Shown: piece by piece, positions 46,199-56,984 of the stretch | Numbering within the stretch: the first letter of the stretch is position 1 | Layout of the letters: each line of letters starts with the position of its first letter | Source: Pelobates cultripes | Lineage: Eukaryota > Chordata > Amphibia > Anura > Pelobatidae | Reading direction: 5' to 3' | DNA: 64,000 nt | Assembly: GCA_933207985.1 (NCBI GenBank) | Contig: OW240924.1 | Span: 66,087,576-66,151,575, forward strand | The notes under the pieces: model-generated | What the model was told of the DNA's origin: nothing | Seen by the model: only the letters and a program-made list of their open reading frames with translations | Database searches by the model: none | Translations under genes and position numbers: made by a program

Positions 46199-46424
46199 AA
46201 GAAAGAGGGGGATTGTGGGAGACACAAGACTTATATAGCTACTTCCTATATCCTGTGATTGGCTACCTGTTGTGCCTATACAGTTTTTTCTTCAGTTTTG
46301 GTAATATTTATATTTCTCTTTCTTTGCTGCTGAGGAAATAAAGAGAGTTATGCATAATACTCGCCTCCGTGTCTTTAATAAAATCATGACTTTACGTCAT
46401 GTTACTAGTAAAATCTGGGAATTT
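46199..46424 (-). repeat. DIRS right inverted terminal repeat with outer extension
   Basis: 46199-46380 mirrors the left repeat. 46381-46424 is absent from the left end but present in the internal complementary region, and contains the palindromic CATGACTTTACGTCATG. Confidence 0.9.
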
Positions 46425-47235
46425 GTTTCCAAACTTTAGGGCATTGCATTCAAATGCCTTAAAATTGCAATGCTACAGTTCTCTCCTCACCCTTTCTGAT
46501 CAGATTTGGAACCAACAATTCTATTTTATGTCTCAGCCTAAAACACAATACCCACAACTTACTTGTCGTTGTCACGTGTACCTCCCTCAATCAATGGCAA
46601 AAATAAAACAATATAACCAATTTTTGATTGATACCATAAGCTACACAATGTTCTGCACTTTCTCCTTCCCATATAACTTTATATTCACACCTATTTCCTA
46701 CATTCCCTTCTATTTCATTTTACTCAACAGGAGATATTTGCACTTTTTACATCCTCTTGCCCCAATCACCCCAATCTTCAATCTCGGTGCTCTGTCAATT
46801 TGTTTTAGAAAATCCACTTGCTGTTTTTATTCGGACTAATCTACTCCCATTTGGCTATGTTTGGCATTATTTGTTGGTACAGAATAGAATGTTTCAATGC
46901 CAACAACGTATATACTAATTTGGCCATCACTTAGTCCTCTTCAAACGACCAAGGTTGGAGGCCGATGTTGCCTATTTTTTGCCAATGATGAAACTATGGT
47001 TTTTGTTGAGATCCTACTAACCTTTGATACAACTATCCTGTCTGGAAATTCCCCATAGCCATGTTATACTTGGCAATCCTTAGTTTTGTTTAACTTATGT
47101 TGTATTGTTAAATGCAAAAAAAGTGGATGTGAATGCTTCATGTACACTCTTGACTCCGTATCTGTTCTGAAGCTATGTCTGACTTATGTGTTGTATTTAA
47201 CATTCACAATAAAAGAGTGATTTAAAAAAATGCAT
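46425..47235 (+). mobile_element. Possible LINE 3' end
   Basis: The stretch ends AATAAAAGAGTGATTTAAAAAAA (split here: AATAAAAGAG then TTTAAAAAAA, 47208-47230), as L1-type 3' ends do. Upstream a frame at 46399-46839 has HPLAPITPIFNLGALSICFR, faintly like the C-terminal tail of L1 ORF2. Weak evidence; it may be unrelated A-rich DNA. Confidence 0.25.
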
Positions 47236-47689
47236 TTTCCAATTTTACTCTTACTGAGACACAGAAAGATCTTATTGACCATAACAATCCGTAGCATCTT
47301 CAGTCTTAATACGATAGGTTAGTGTCCAGACCATTGCTATAATGCAAATCAAAGGCTATTTTTTTCATTTGCTACTGCACACAAAAGCTCAGTACATGTG
47401 TACACTATCATACATTATAGAAATAATGCATGTAGTAACCTGGCAATCTTTTTCTGTAATGAAAACATATTTGACGGCACATTCTCTGTTCTTATGTCTT
47501 CATCTTATTCGAGGGGAACTGTCCTTTTTCTGGAATTTACCCCATTAAATAAGACATTGAAACTCACCTATAACTATTGTTTTTATGAGATAAGCTGTTT
47601 TCCTTTATATGTATAGAAAAAAATAAATAAAGCAAATTGCAATATAATGCAGATCAGACAGGTGAAAGCCAGGGCACACGTTATGAAGT

Positions 47690-48010
47690 TTATGTTTACA
47701 CAGTAAAGGAGGAGACTATATTTAAAAGAAGAAAAACTACCACAACAAGAGGACATAGTCTTAAATTAGATGGACAAATATTTAAAAATAATTTAAAAGT
47801 ATTACTTTACTGAGAGGGTAGTGGATGCATGGAATAGCCTTCCAGCTGAAGTGGTAGAGGTTAACACAGTAAAGGAGTTTAAGCATGCGTGGTATAGGGA
47901 TAAGGCTATCCTAACTATAAGATAAGGCCAGGGACTAATGAAAGTATTGAGAAAATTGGGCAGACAAGATGGGCCGAATGGTTCTTATCTGCCGTCACAT
48001 TCTATGTTCC
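47690..48010 (+). mobile_element. CR1-type LINE 3' remnant
   Basis: In one plus frame, VDAWNSLPAEVVEVNTVKEF is readable near 47820-47885 with decay upstream (the W-N-S-L-P-x-E-V-V box that follows the RT domain). It is followed by the CAGACAAGATGGGCCGAATGG tail (split: CAGACAAGATGG, GCCGAATGG) seen in many frog LINE copies. 5' truncated. Confidence 0.7.
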
Positions 48011-48017
48011 CATGTTT

Positions 48018-48263
48018 CTAGAAATAGAAACGTTGTATTTATTTCTCCTCTTCTCTGTATTCTTCTTCTTGTATGTATGTTGACTGCAAGGACAGAACTT
48101 ATAACTATGATTGCCAAGGAGCAAAGATGGAGGCGCCCAGTTGCAGCATAAAAAGGTGTGGATTTCTAACGTTAAAGTTATTTTTAACACCTCCCAAATG
48201 TAAATGTGTTAAACATATATGATAACTAAGCATTATGTTAAAAAATGACAGTTTCCCTTTAAG
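48018..48263 (+). repeat. Interspersed repeat, copy 2 of the 1.45-kb family
   Basis: Same ordered blocks as 1452-1757 (AACTTATAACTATGATTGCCA, split here as CTTATAAC and ATGATTGCCA; GATGGAGG; GTGGATTTCTAAC) and the same end CCCTTTAAGG. It starts directly after the CR1 tail. Confidence 0.55.
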
Positions 48264-49749
48264 GGTGCCAATTCCATTAGATACCAGTAGAAACGTACAA
48301 ATAATGCCATGTATTTTGTCATATTTGGAAGTGTGATTCCAGGTAGAGCTTATTGGAAGGGAGGAGTCATCAATGACATTGGTAGACTTTAACCCCAAAC
48401 TGTTATAGAATACAGAATATGATGACACATTGCCATCTGTTGCTTTCGCTAGGCAGTGGTAAGTCTTTAGAACTGCATGTTTCACGGATTTCTATTTTTG
48501 AGGGACACTTTTGGCGCATCAGTGTCTGGCCATGGACTTGCACAATACCTATTTGGGGGTACATACCATAAGTGCAAGCAATCCCCCAGAATTTTACTAA
48601 GGGAAAGAATAATACACATAATAGCAATATTCTTTACCCTCTGCACATTAAGTGAAGGGATTGGAGTTAACCTGTGGATCCTTCCTGGTTTAGATGAAGC
48701 CAAGTTGGCCTCTAATGTATTAGCCAAAGTTGAAGTTTCCCTTCTGCATTATTAATATAGATAGTTCACTTTCACCCACTCTTTGGATAGAACTCATTGG
48801 CTAATACTGTTACTTGATGTTCTATCCAAAGGGAAGCGATGTCACTAAAGGAAAGGTGAGACGTCCGCTTCACCAATAAGTGGAGGGTAGACCTCGGGTG
48901 ACTGCTGACAGTGTCCCTTTAACAACTATCCCAACTCATGTTTTGGAGAAAGTTCTAACCTATCACATAGTGAAAAGTTCATTTGTTGTGCTTCCTGAGA
49001 AAAGCAACTCAATTTTTTTCAGCCCTGCCTAATTTGAACCATCCGTAGCAATGTGACTCAGATGTAATAAAGTACTTTGCAGCCAACCTGTCTATGGTAA
49101 AAACCGAACGTGGAAATTTTTTCCCCAATACAGATATTTCACCTGGCCTTGTGGGTGTTCTTTGCAAATTTGGCGCAAGTTGATGTTTAGTGGCGAAATC
49201 CTGTATAAATTCAGACACACATCTACTTCCCATCAAACCATGGTAGGCATCTGAGCTGGTTTGTATACAGTCCTGATTAGTTGCATGGTGCGCTACAGTG
49301 TGCCAATTTAGTGCGTGGGAGGTAATGTTGATTTTGAGGTTTACTGTTAATCTGAGGTTTTAGGCAGGAATCAGAAAAAGTTGTGGGAGGCAATGGCAGG
49401 AAGAAAGGAAGATGTGAGTAGAGGTTAATTCGGGGAAAGAGGATGTGTTTTCTTCCAGATACATAGAATAAAATAAAGATGCATTCTCCTTCCACTGCCT
49501 GCTTCCTGGCTCTAGTCAAAAGCAGGGTGTCACTTGGTAAGAAGATGCCAGTCGGTGCCAAGCAGTCGGCAGCTTGCATTACCTGCTTGCATAGGGCTTT
49601 TAAGTGCTTTGGCTCCATAATAGGACAGAATTAAAGTGATTTGCACAGCAAAGAAGCCATTGCTCTCATTAATCACAAACAAAGGCATATCTGTCCGGCT
49701 CTGAGCTATCCAGCTTCACGACGTCACACTGAGTACATAGACACAAGAC
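48264..49749. other. Unassigned DNA with one 13-bp hairpin
   Basis: CTTTGGATAGAAC (48781-48793) and GTTCTATCCAAAG (48819-48831) form a perfect hairpin. GTGTCCCTTTAAC near 48911 resembles a TTAA-type MITE end, but no partner end was found. No coding frame is supported. Confidence 0.4.
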
Positions 49750-49753
49750 TTAA

Positions 49754-50139
49754 AGGGGAAAACCATAACTTGTCTGGAAAAAAACACCATAAAATAAAAT
49801 ATTGAAAACCAATATATGACATGTATTAGCCTTTTTTGTGGACTTTAATTTCTTTTAAATGTACATTCAAGATTTAGAAAATGATGACAGAATCCAGTTA
49901 TGTCCTGCCACAACCAGGGCACACATAGCATCGGAGGAGGAGAACTAGACGCATTATTTCTCCTCCTCCACTTACCATGTTCAGTGACTGGCATGGAACC
50001 AAAATTGATGCATTCAGTTCGAGGATAGAGGTAAATACAAACATATTTTAATTTCCACATTTTGTGTTAATTTTCTCAGCACACAAACAAGTTTGTTAAC
50101 TAAAGGGATTGATTAAACATAATATTGCTGATGTTTTAA
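49754..50139. repeat. Repeat related to the 1.45-kb family, TTAA at its left
   Basis: Starts after TTAA (49750-49753) with AGGGGAAAACCATAAC. It shares AACAAGTTTGTTAACTA and ACATAATATT with 1693-1730. It includes GGAGGAGGAGAA..TTCTCCTCCTCC, a hairpin at 49933-49971. It ends where the gypsy fragment begins. Confidence 0.45.
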
Positions 50140-50695
50140 GTCGGTTGCCTTCTCCTAAGTTCTTGTCCCTCCAGTATCTGAGATTCTTTACATTACTCGT
50201 ATGACTGCCAAGGATCCTTTGCTAGCCCATGTGCTCAACTGGGTTTCGAGATGCTGGCGAAATTCAAAAGTTGAAGATAAGTTCGGAATATTTGTAGAGC
50301 ACCAACATAAACACTCTTTCTGTAAAGATTGTCTATTATGGGGAAACAGAGTGGTTCTTCTTAATGTAGAAGAAGCTTAAGTTCATCCATTGGAAGTGAC
50401 TAGGACAGGCCGAGTTTACAAATACATTTTGCTGGCCCTTTTCAAGGACAGATGTTCTTTTTAGTTGTTTACTCTTTTTAAAAGTGGTTGTAAGTTGTTG
50501 CAATTACATATACCTCGTCTGGTACTGTCATAAAAGTCTTAAGTTGTCTGTTTGCTGCCTGATACATTGTGTCAAACAAAGGTGCACTATTTAACTCAAC
50601 CGAATTTAAAACATGGCGAGTTATCTGATGTGACATCTTACAACTGCACATTTCCACCCATCATCAAATGGTCAAACTGAGCATATGGTGAAGAC

Positions 50696-51316
50696 TAGAC
50701 TTTTGCAAACCAAAATTTTGGTTTGGCCGTAAAACAAAAAATTGTATGAGTGGTCCAAAATTCACTCATGTGACCTTTTGGTTCAGATGAATTTCATCCA
50801 TGCATGTATTTCAGGCAAAACGATTCAGGCGAGCCAAAGGGGTGAAAAAATTGACTAATCAGTGTACTGATGTTTGCAGTACACTAGCATGCACATTTAT
50901 TTCACTATTTGGTTCACAGATCAAGTGAGAAGAAGTAACCAATAGAGCGATAAGAAGAAACTGCAGTAAAAATGTATATATGATATATTTATATAATATA
51001 TAGTATATAAATATGTTTGGTTTGGTTTTTACTGTTCCTCTGTTTTTTCATCTATTGGTCACATCTCACATGATCTATTAATAAAATCAACATTTAGTGG
51101 CTGTCTCCTAAACATTAAATCATCTTTTTTTCCCATCATTCATTCGTTCATTTAATTTTTTTCGGGAGGAAGGGAGGCGGGCAACGAAACAAACAAAGCT
51201 GTTTGTCCGTTGTACATTCCTTTTGTTTCGTGTAACTTTGGTGTTACGGAATTCACATGACCTGCCGACTGTCCAAACCTATGACGAGTTCCTTTCAAAC
51301 CGAATGCACAAGTCTA
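50696..51316. mobile_element. hAT-like MITE inserted in gypsy integrase, 621 bp
   Basis: Ends TAGACTTTTGCA and TGCACAAGTCTA are inverted. Flanks GTGAAGAC (50688-50695) and GTTCAGAC (51317-51324) are an 8-bp duplication with two changes, and both encode the same V-K/Q-T site of the integrase. The interior contains AATCAGTGTACTG and AGTGGCTGTCTCC blocks also found at 21840-22165. AT-rich, non-coding. Confidence 0.85.
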
Positions 51317-51591
51317 GTTCAGACTACCAAAGATTCATTAAAGAGAATTATTGAAGGAGATTTGAATCATAAACGTGCAAATTCCCTTTTACAAACACAC
51401 GTGATCCCAAGTTCTAGCACAGGTGTTAGTCCAAAACAGCATGAACCACCATTAAAACCTCGATCGATCGTTTCCAGCCTTATTTAACGTCTGAGTTACA
51501 GGAGAAGCAAGTTTCACAATTCCAGAAGAACTCCAATGCCTCTGCATTTAGAGTTTTTTTTTTAACTCTGTGTTATTGTCTATGTCAGAAA

Positions 51592-51807
51592 TAGAGATGT
51601 CGCGAACCGTCCGCGAACACATCCCGGCCAGCAGACCCTCCCAGACCCTCCCACCTCCTGGACAGCATCCATGTTGAAGCTGCCTTCAACATGGATGCTG
51701 TCCAGGAAGTAGGAGGGTCTGGGAGGGAGGGTCTGCTGGAGATTGGCCGGGATGTGTCAGCTGACCGGAGTTCGCCGGAAGTTCGCGGACGGTTCGCAAC
51801 ATCTCTA
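51592..51807. mobile_element. hAT-like palindromic MITE, 216 bp
   Basis: A perfect 8-bp duplication GTCAGAAA flanks it (51584-51591, 51808-51815). Ends TAGAGATGTCGCGAAC and GTTCGCAACATCTCTA are inverted; the arms run deep, with CAGCATCCATGTTGAA mirrored by TTCAACATGGATGCTG at the centre. GC-rich compared with its host. It interrupts the gypsy C-terminal integrase frame. Confidence 0.93.
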
Positions 51808-52117
51808 GTCAGAAACTATGCTATTGGATATGTGCAAATGTTATGGTGGCCACCAAATCAGTGTCCTACAAAGTAAAGGTTTCTAAGGGCAGAATCTTAC
51901 AAAGGCACAAATCCAAAAGAGGACCAAAAATTGGTTCTAGTACAGTTCCTGTTAGCATTGGGCTTTCTACGCCAAGAGATTATATTGAGTCACTGGATAA
52001 TACAAAGGATATTGTCCAATAGCATCAACAGCATGAGAAAGAATGCCCTAATATTGATTACTGTGGTTATAATATTTATAATAATAGAATTATGTTTAAT
52101 AATAATAATTTTTAGAT

Positions 52118-52250
52118 TGTAACCTTGTTTTGGATGGGCCCTCTTCACCTACTGTTCTTGTATGTCAAACGTGTTTTGTTTAATTAATTACATGTCTTTA
52201 TCTTAATATGAATGCAAGCTAGTTAATAGGGAATCAGGCCGGACGTAATT
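52118..52250 (+). mobile_element. L2-tail SINE fragment
   Basis: TAGATTGTAACCTTGTTTTG then GGGCCCTCTTCACC is the tail motif also present at 41190-41240. The head is missing. Confidence 0.5.
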
Positions 52251-52920
52251 ACAGACAGACCATCAATATTTTAATAGTCTAAAGCAAATCGAGGACTAAA
52301 TTTGTTCCAAATACTCAAACACACAGATAGCTAGATGTTTAGGTAGTGAGACAGATTAATAGACACAAGGAAAGACACAAATTATAGAAACAAGGAGATA
52401 GATTAAAGAATATGGGATGTAATGTTGATGGAAAAATAAATGATAGACAGACTCACTAACTCATTCACAAAATAGGGAGGTAAATTAAATACTGTAAAAT
52501 GCAGAGAGAGAGAACGAGAGGGAGTATTGCACATCCTAACTCTTTATGGCAATAATTCAATATCTGATTTAAAAGTTGATGTTTCTGGGCCATTGATAGG
52601 TAAATCATTGTCTAAGGTCCTTCCTAAGTGCCCTGGGACTGTACAATACATCGCTCTCATTTTTAAAACATTTGTTGGCGTCTCCTACTTCATTTTTAAC
52701 TTTGTTTAATAATTGACTTCTTTTTACTAGATGATGCAAAGCATAACAGCAGCTGTGTTTTGTTATCTAATGCACTCTTTAAAGCCTTAAAAAGGAGACA
52801 AAGACTTCCAGCCAATCAGTTAACTTAATTGGCAGAATGTCCCAATGTCGCTTTATAAAACAGCCAGCTAAATTCAGCATTTTCCATTATCACCGCACAG
52901 GAAGGATTGTAGGGAATATG

Positions 52921-52990
52921 AAGCACAGTTGATCCTTGTTTCGTGAATTCAAGCACAGTTGATCCTTGTTTCGTGAATTTCGTGAATTCA
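52921..52990. repeat. 30-bp tandem duplication
   Basis: AAGCACAGTTGATCCTTGTT plus TCGTGAATT is repeated exactly at 52921 and 52951, with a partial third CGTGAATTC at 52981. Confidence 0.95.
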
Positions 52991-54260
52991 GAAGCCGTAA
53001 AGAAAGTTTTAAATTATTTCTTCTTAAAAGAGAAAAATTCTATTGTAATTTGACATATCCTGTATCTCACGTGCTGTTTTGTTTAAGACAGGTCAAAACT
53101 GAAAATTATTGGGGATGATAGGGATTGTAGTCCAACAACTGCTGTCAATGTTTACACTAGAAACAACAAAGTTTAAAATTTAGTTGTTTTTCAGGTGGGA
53201 GTTTTTGGTTGTGTTAATTCTTATATGCATAAAAAAACTTGTCGTATTCACAAATATATAATTTTTTTTTATAGCTTATGAGCGTGTAATATGATTTGCA
53301 TCTATATAGCGGGATTCAATAAGATGAGGGAACAAAGAAACATTTTGGGTTAATTCACTAAACTCTAAATGGTAGCAAATTAAAATCTAAGTGGTAAAAT
53401 TTAGTTGATCCGCAAAAAATCTACAATTCTGGTTTAGTTACAGTTTAGCTATCTTAACCTAAATCTTGCCATTTGGTTTTCTATTCTCTAAGTCGGAGAA
53501 TAGTACATAAACCTGTTTGTTTTTAATCCATAAAAAATCCGTATTATATATATTTATTTATTTATTTTTTAAATTTAAAAATACAATTTGTTTTATTATG
53601 TAGAATAAATTTATTGTAAACTACAATTTTCCTATAATGTGTCAAAATTCTTTTTAATAAAAAAAACAGCTAGCTTTTTTGAAATATTTAATTTTTTTAA
53701 ACTTTTTTTTTACATGAGATCAAAAGAATCGCTAATCCTGTTTTTACCCTATGATTTAAGTAATTCTATACCATATGGACAGGCGTCTGATCTACTAATA
53801 ATAATTAACCAGAGGTTGAGGACATTGGAGCTGATTATGTACTAGGTCATGTACGATATCAACCTATGTAATATATATTACACAATTTGAGTTCATTGAC
53901 ACAGATTACACGTTTTTTTTCCCTCCAGTCTTGGGACACTGAAATCAATGTATTCAGAAGTATACCCTATCAAAGGCGGTTAAAAAAAAGACATTTAAAA
54001 AAAAAAAGTTTAAAAGAAAACTCACTGGCTCATATTTGTTTATGGTCCTATTTATTATTTTACAGTTATTTTATTGAGGTTATATGTCTGCCTCACTAAT
54101 AAATAGGGTTGGCACAATACTAAGAGAAGAACTGGGGTTAAAACACTATTTAGAGGGACCCCATGAATCAAAACTAAGAGGAGATTTGAACCTTAGAATT
54201 AATAACCATAGTGGTAACAAAAATGGAAAAGTGCTACCAATTGCAGTGATTAAAGAAAAA
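52991..54260. other. AT-rich DNA, no gene
   Basis: GATAGGGATTGTAGTCCAACA near 53118-53138 resembles one arm of a CCAGATGTT-type hAT MITE. 53347-53480 (GGGTTAATTCACTAAA) resembles the 2.3-kb MITE family but lacks a right end. Confidence 0.4.
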
Positions 54261-54267
54261 GAAAACG

Positions 54268-54312
54268 CTCGACACGCATTTTTCGGCGTGTTCAAAACAC
54301 CATCGTCAGGAG
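54268..54312 (-). ncRNA. Degenerate hammerhead-like ribozyme motif
   Basis: On the minus strand: CTGACGA (54309-54303) matches the CUGANGA core. GGTGT..ACACGCC forms a 5-bp stem II with one G-U pair. GAAA (54284-54281) is the second core box, and GTC (54273-54271) stands at the cleavage triplet position with a very short stem III. CTC/GAG gives a minimal stem I. Hammerheads with short stem III occur in Penelope-like elements; this copy has weak stems I and III and probably descends from such an element. No adjacent Penelope coding sequence is seen. Confidence 0.4.
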
Positions 54313-54339
54313 GCTACTGTTTTAGCGGTTGACTGTATA

Positions 54340-54650
54340 CAGAAGCATTAGATCTCATAAAACATATCTCAAAACCAAAGGCAACAAATTCAATGTTTTC
54401 TTTATATACTCCAAGCTTCCTGCTCGTGAGACGCATCTAAGACACCTATAATTTTCCGGATGTTGTTCAGAGTGGAATGATCAGGGACAACATCCTCCGG
54501 ATCTGAAATAACCTTTGCCAACCTATTAGCCAATATGGAAACATAGATATGTATATCAATGTTCAACAGCGAAATTGGTCTGTAGTTCTTGACATCTCTT
54601 GAATCTTCATTCTGCTCGATTTGCTCTCAGTTTCTCAACACGTCTTTAAC
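54340..54650 (-). pseudogene. L1-type LINE reverse transcriptase fragment
   Basis: Minus-strand translation gives NYRPISLLNIDIHIY, SILANRLAKVI and NIRKIIGVLD, the N-terminal RT blocks of L1 (YRPISLLN, LANRL). The DQTGF-like region is decayed, and the YADD half is absent. It may belong to the same broken copy as the ORF1 at 55250-56031, with the endonuclease lost. Confidence 0.75.
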
Positions 54651-55249
54651 ACTTATATACTTTCCAGTTACCATTTCCCTACAATAACAATATATATTTT
54701 AGTACCCTAAAAACTAAAGTGCAGTAAAATTCTATATAAAAAATATATATCAATGCAATTATAGTTTAAAAACATCCTAACAACTTATAGAGTGCAATAC
54801 GCCCAACCTAAAAAGTGCAATGAATAATCAAGTAGTTATAAATCATAAAAAAGAAAAATCGTATTTCAAATGTTGTTGATAATCTCTATCCATATACCCA
54901 GACCTTTATCACTTACATAATTTCTGATATCCTGTTACTCTGTGATAGCAGCATATATTGTATATGATTTCCTACCAAACTTTCACATATAGTAAAATTA
55001 TGTAGATACAAAAGAAAACCAAATATTCCTTCTCTTTTACATAGACTTCTCAGCAAACAAGATGTTGTTATCTCCACACTTTTAACAGAAAAAAAATTTC
55101 AATCTTCATTTAGATAACCATTCTTTAAAGTCAATCTCTTTGGAACTCATCCAGAGACCCAAAATAGTTCAATTCGGAGTCAAATTAAATCACTAATTTA
55201 GTGGGGAAAACCCATCTATATTTTATGTAATTCTGACTCAGAATTTGTG

Positions 55250-56031
55250 TTGCCGACTCAAATGATCTCCTCTTCTGAATGATGGCAAATGATAAATTAC
55301 GGAAATCTCTCTAATTTCTTGTATTCCTCCTTTTCTATAATTTTCTGCAATTTTGCTTTTAGGACGTAATCCTTAAATCGATGTGAATGACAGCAGATAA
55401 TCACATCCCTTGGTATCTGCTTTGGAAACTCATTAGATTTAGGTAACGTGTGACCTCTCTCTAGAGAGTCAATTCGAGGAGTCATCTTCACTCCTACATG
55501 ATTAAAGAAGGCCATAAGTTAATCTTGTGTAACTTCTTTGGAATAGTTTCTAACTTCTGGCTCTTCTAGGTCTATATTCTAGTTAATTAATTTTAGACTG
55601 CAGAGCTTGGAAATTCTGATCATATTTTTTTTTTTTTTTTAATTAATCTTGAAATTGTGGAATTTTAAAATGTATTCCATCAATCTTTTCTTCATTAATT
55701 TTAACCACTCATAAGGCTATTTATCTTTTAATGCCCTTTGAGTTATCTGATATAGCCTTCATGCTTGTATCCATTAATGAGCTCAGGCAGCTTTTCAGAA
55801 AATCTGGTGTAACATATGGTTGATCCATATTCTCCAGACTATCCGACGGGTCTTTAAATTGCGCTTTTAGAATCTCCATATCCGTATCAACTTCACCCCC
55901 TAGACGTGAATCTTCCCTGTGAGCATTTACGTCCAGGTGGAAAAAAATTAGTCTTTTTTAGTGTTTATTCTTTGCTTTTTTTTATCGTTTTTTACATTAA
56001 TCTTGTATTCATCTGTTCTCTTGCTTGCCAT
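55250..56031 (-). pseudogene. L1-type LINE ORF1, frameshifted
   Basis: Begins MASKRTDEYKINVKNDKK at 56031 (minus). Continues in other frames with ENMDQPYVTPDFLKSCLSSL near 55820-55770. Ends in the frame 55515-55297 with MTPRIDSLERGH, QIPRDVIICCHSHRFKDYV and EKEEYKKLE. RDVI-x-C-x-H-x-F-x-(K)-x-x-x-L is the C-terminal domain hallmark of L1 ORF1p, the RNA-binding protein of the retrotransposition particle. Several frameshifts and stops; non-functional. Confidence 0.72.
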
Positions 56032-56039
56032 AATTACAC

Positions 56040-56984
56040 ACAATACTGATAATTGCAGAAAGATGAGGGGAAGAAAAAAACATGTAGTTAATAATATTTT
56101 TACTTCCTTATTCCATTCTTTCTCTCCAGGACCTCTCAAACATCAAATATATTTAGTGTCTTATCATCGCAAGAGTAGTTCCCAATAAACAAAAATCTCG
56201 TTACTTTTATTGTGTACAATTAAATTGAATACCACTGCAGGAGAGCAAAACTGATCCAATTATCCCTTTCCAACTCCTCCTTTCGATCTCTAAGCCACAA
56301 TCGAAAATTATATATGTTTATTCAAAAATGTGCTACTCCAATTGTTCTATGCAAGTGAAATTCTCCGATAGCTTTCTCTCAGCGAGGGGCAAGACTGCTT
56401 CAACAGAAAATTTAGTTATACACCTGTTTTAGGTCAAACGGGGACTCGGACACATAGTAATAATGAATACTTGCCGTTTTAAACTGAAAGCCACAGCTGC
56501 CGAGCAAATCTAAATTCAAAGGATTTACCCTTTCAGTTTCTCCAGCTAGTCATGATGGAGAGTATAATTGTAAAAGTTTTAACATTCATTTGTTCAGTGA
56601 TTCCAGTGCTCCTCTCCAATTACAACTGGCCTTGGCTAGGTAAAAAGTCCTTCCGATTTTCAATCACAAAAACAACCCCAGAGTGTTTCCGTTTACAGCT
56701 GTCCTATTAGACAAATTTGGAATAGCAGTAAAAGATTAATCTTTTGCTTGTGTGACTCAGTTAAATGACAATGTAGCCTTTGAACAACTCCCCTACTGTT
56801 GATCTGGATTAGAACATCCTGTTATCGGAACACAACTCCTGTAGCATCCAAACTCTCAGGCAGTCACTTTCCCACACAGCCGGATACCCTGGCGTCTTTG
56901 TGGAGAGAGAGGGACAGTTCAACCTGTCCTCGATTATGCGCCTTGTATCTGAAACATGTGTAACATGCTTAGCATGCTCTCTAT
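56040..56984. other. Sequence between two LINE remnants
   Basis: Possible 5' UTR of the 55.3-56.0-kb L1 remnant (minus strand upstream of its ORF1) and 3' border of the next copy. No independent feature seen. Confidence 0.35.

Larger units (their letters stand above)
44214..46424 (+). mobile_element. DIRS-type retrotransposon, internally deleted, 2.2 kb
   Basis: The order is left inverted repeat (44214-44404), a tyrosine recombinase frame (44608-45761), an internal complementary region (45765-45866), spacer, and right inverted repeat with a ~44-bp outer extension (46199-46424). This split inverted repeat plus internal complement architecture is specific to DIRS elements, which replicate through a circular intermediate and integrate with a tyrosine recombinase instead of a DDE integrase. 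Full-length members also carry gag and RT/RNase H/methylase frames; none is present, so this copy is non-autonomous. No target duplication is expected or seen. Confidence 0.9.
50140..52015 (+). pseudogene. Ty3/gypsy pol 3' fragment, split by two MITEs
   Basis: Plus-strand pieces read in pol order. RLPSP at ~50141 is the end of RNase H. Then TAKDPLLAHVLNWV and HSFCKDCLLWGNRVV (the integrase zinc-binding region start). Then FAGPFQGQMFFLVVYSF, VSNKGALFNSTEF and HPSSNGQTEHMVKT (integrase core), TTKDSLKRIIEGDL and SSSTGVSP, and after the second MITE VRNYAIGYV and VSYKVKVSKGRI (C-terminal domain). In the core the second catalytic Asp reads Asn (VSN), while the Glu (GQTE) remains. There are several frameshifts and stops, and a deletion of the HHCC part near 50400. 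Dead coding sequence; its frame shows exactly what each insertion interrupts. Confidence 0.82.

Noticed and set aside
48264..48918. A TTAA-type element bounded by CCCTTTAAGGG and GTGTCCCTTTAA
   Set aside because: The two ends are in the same orientation and not inverted.
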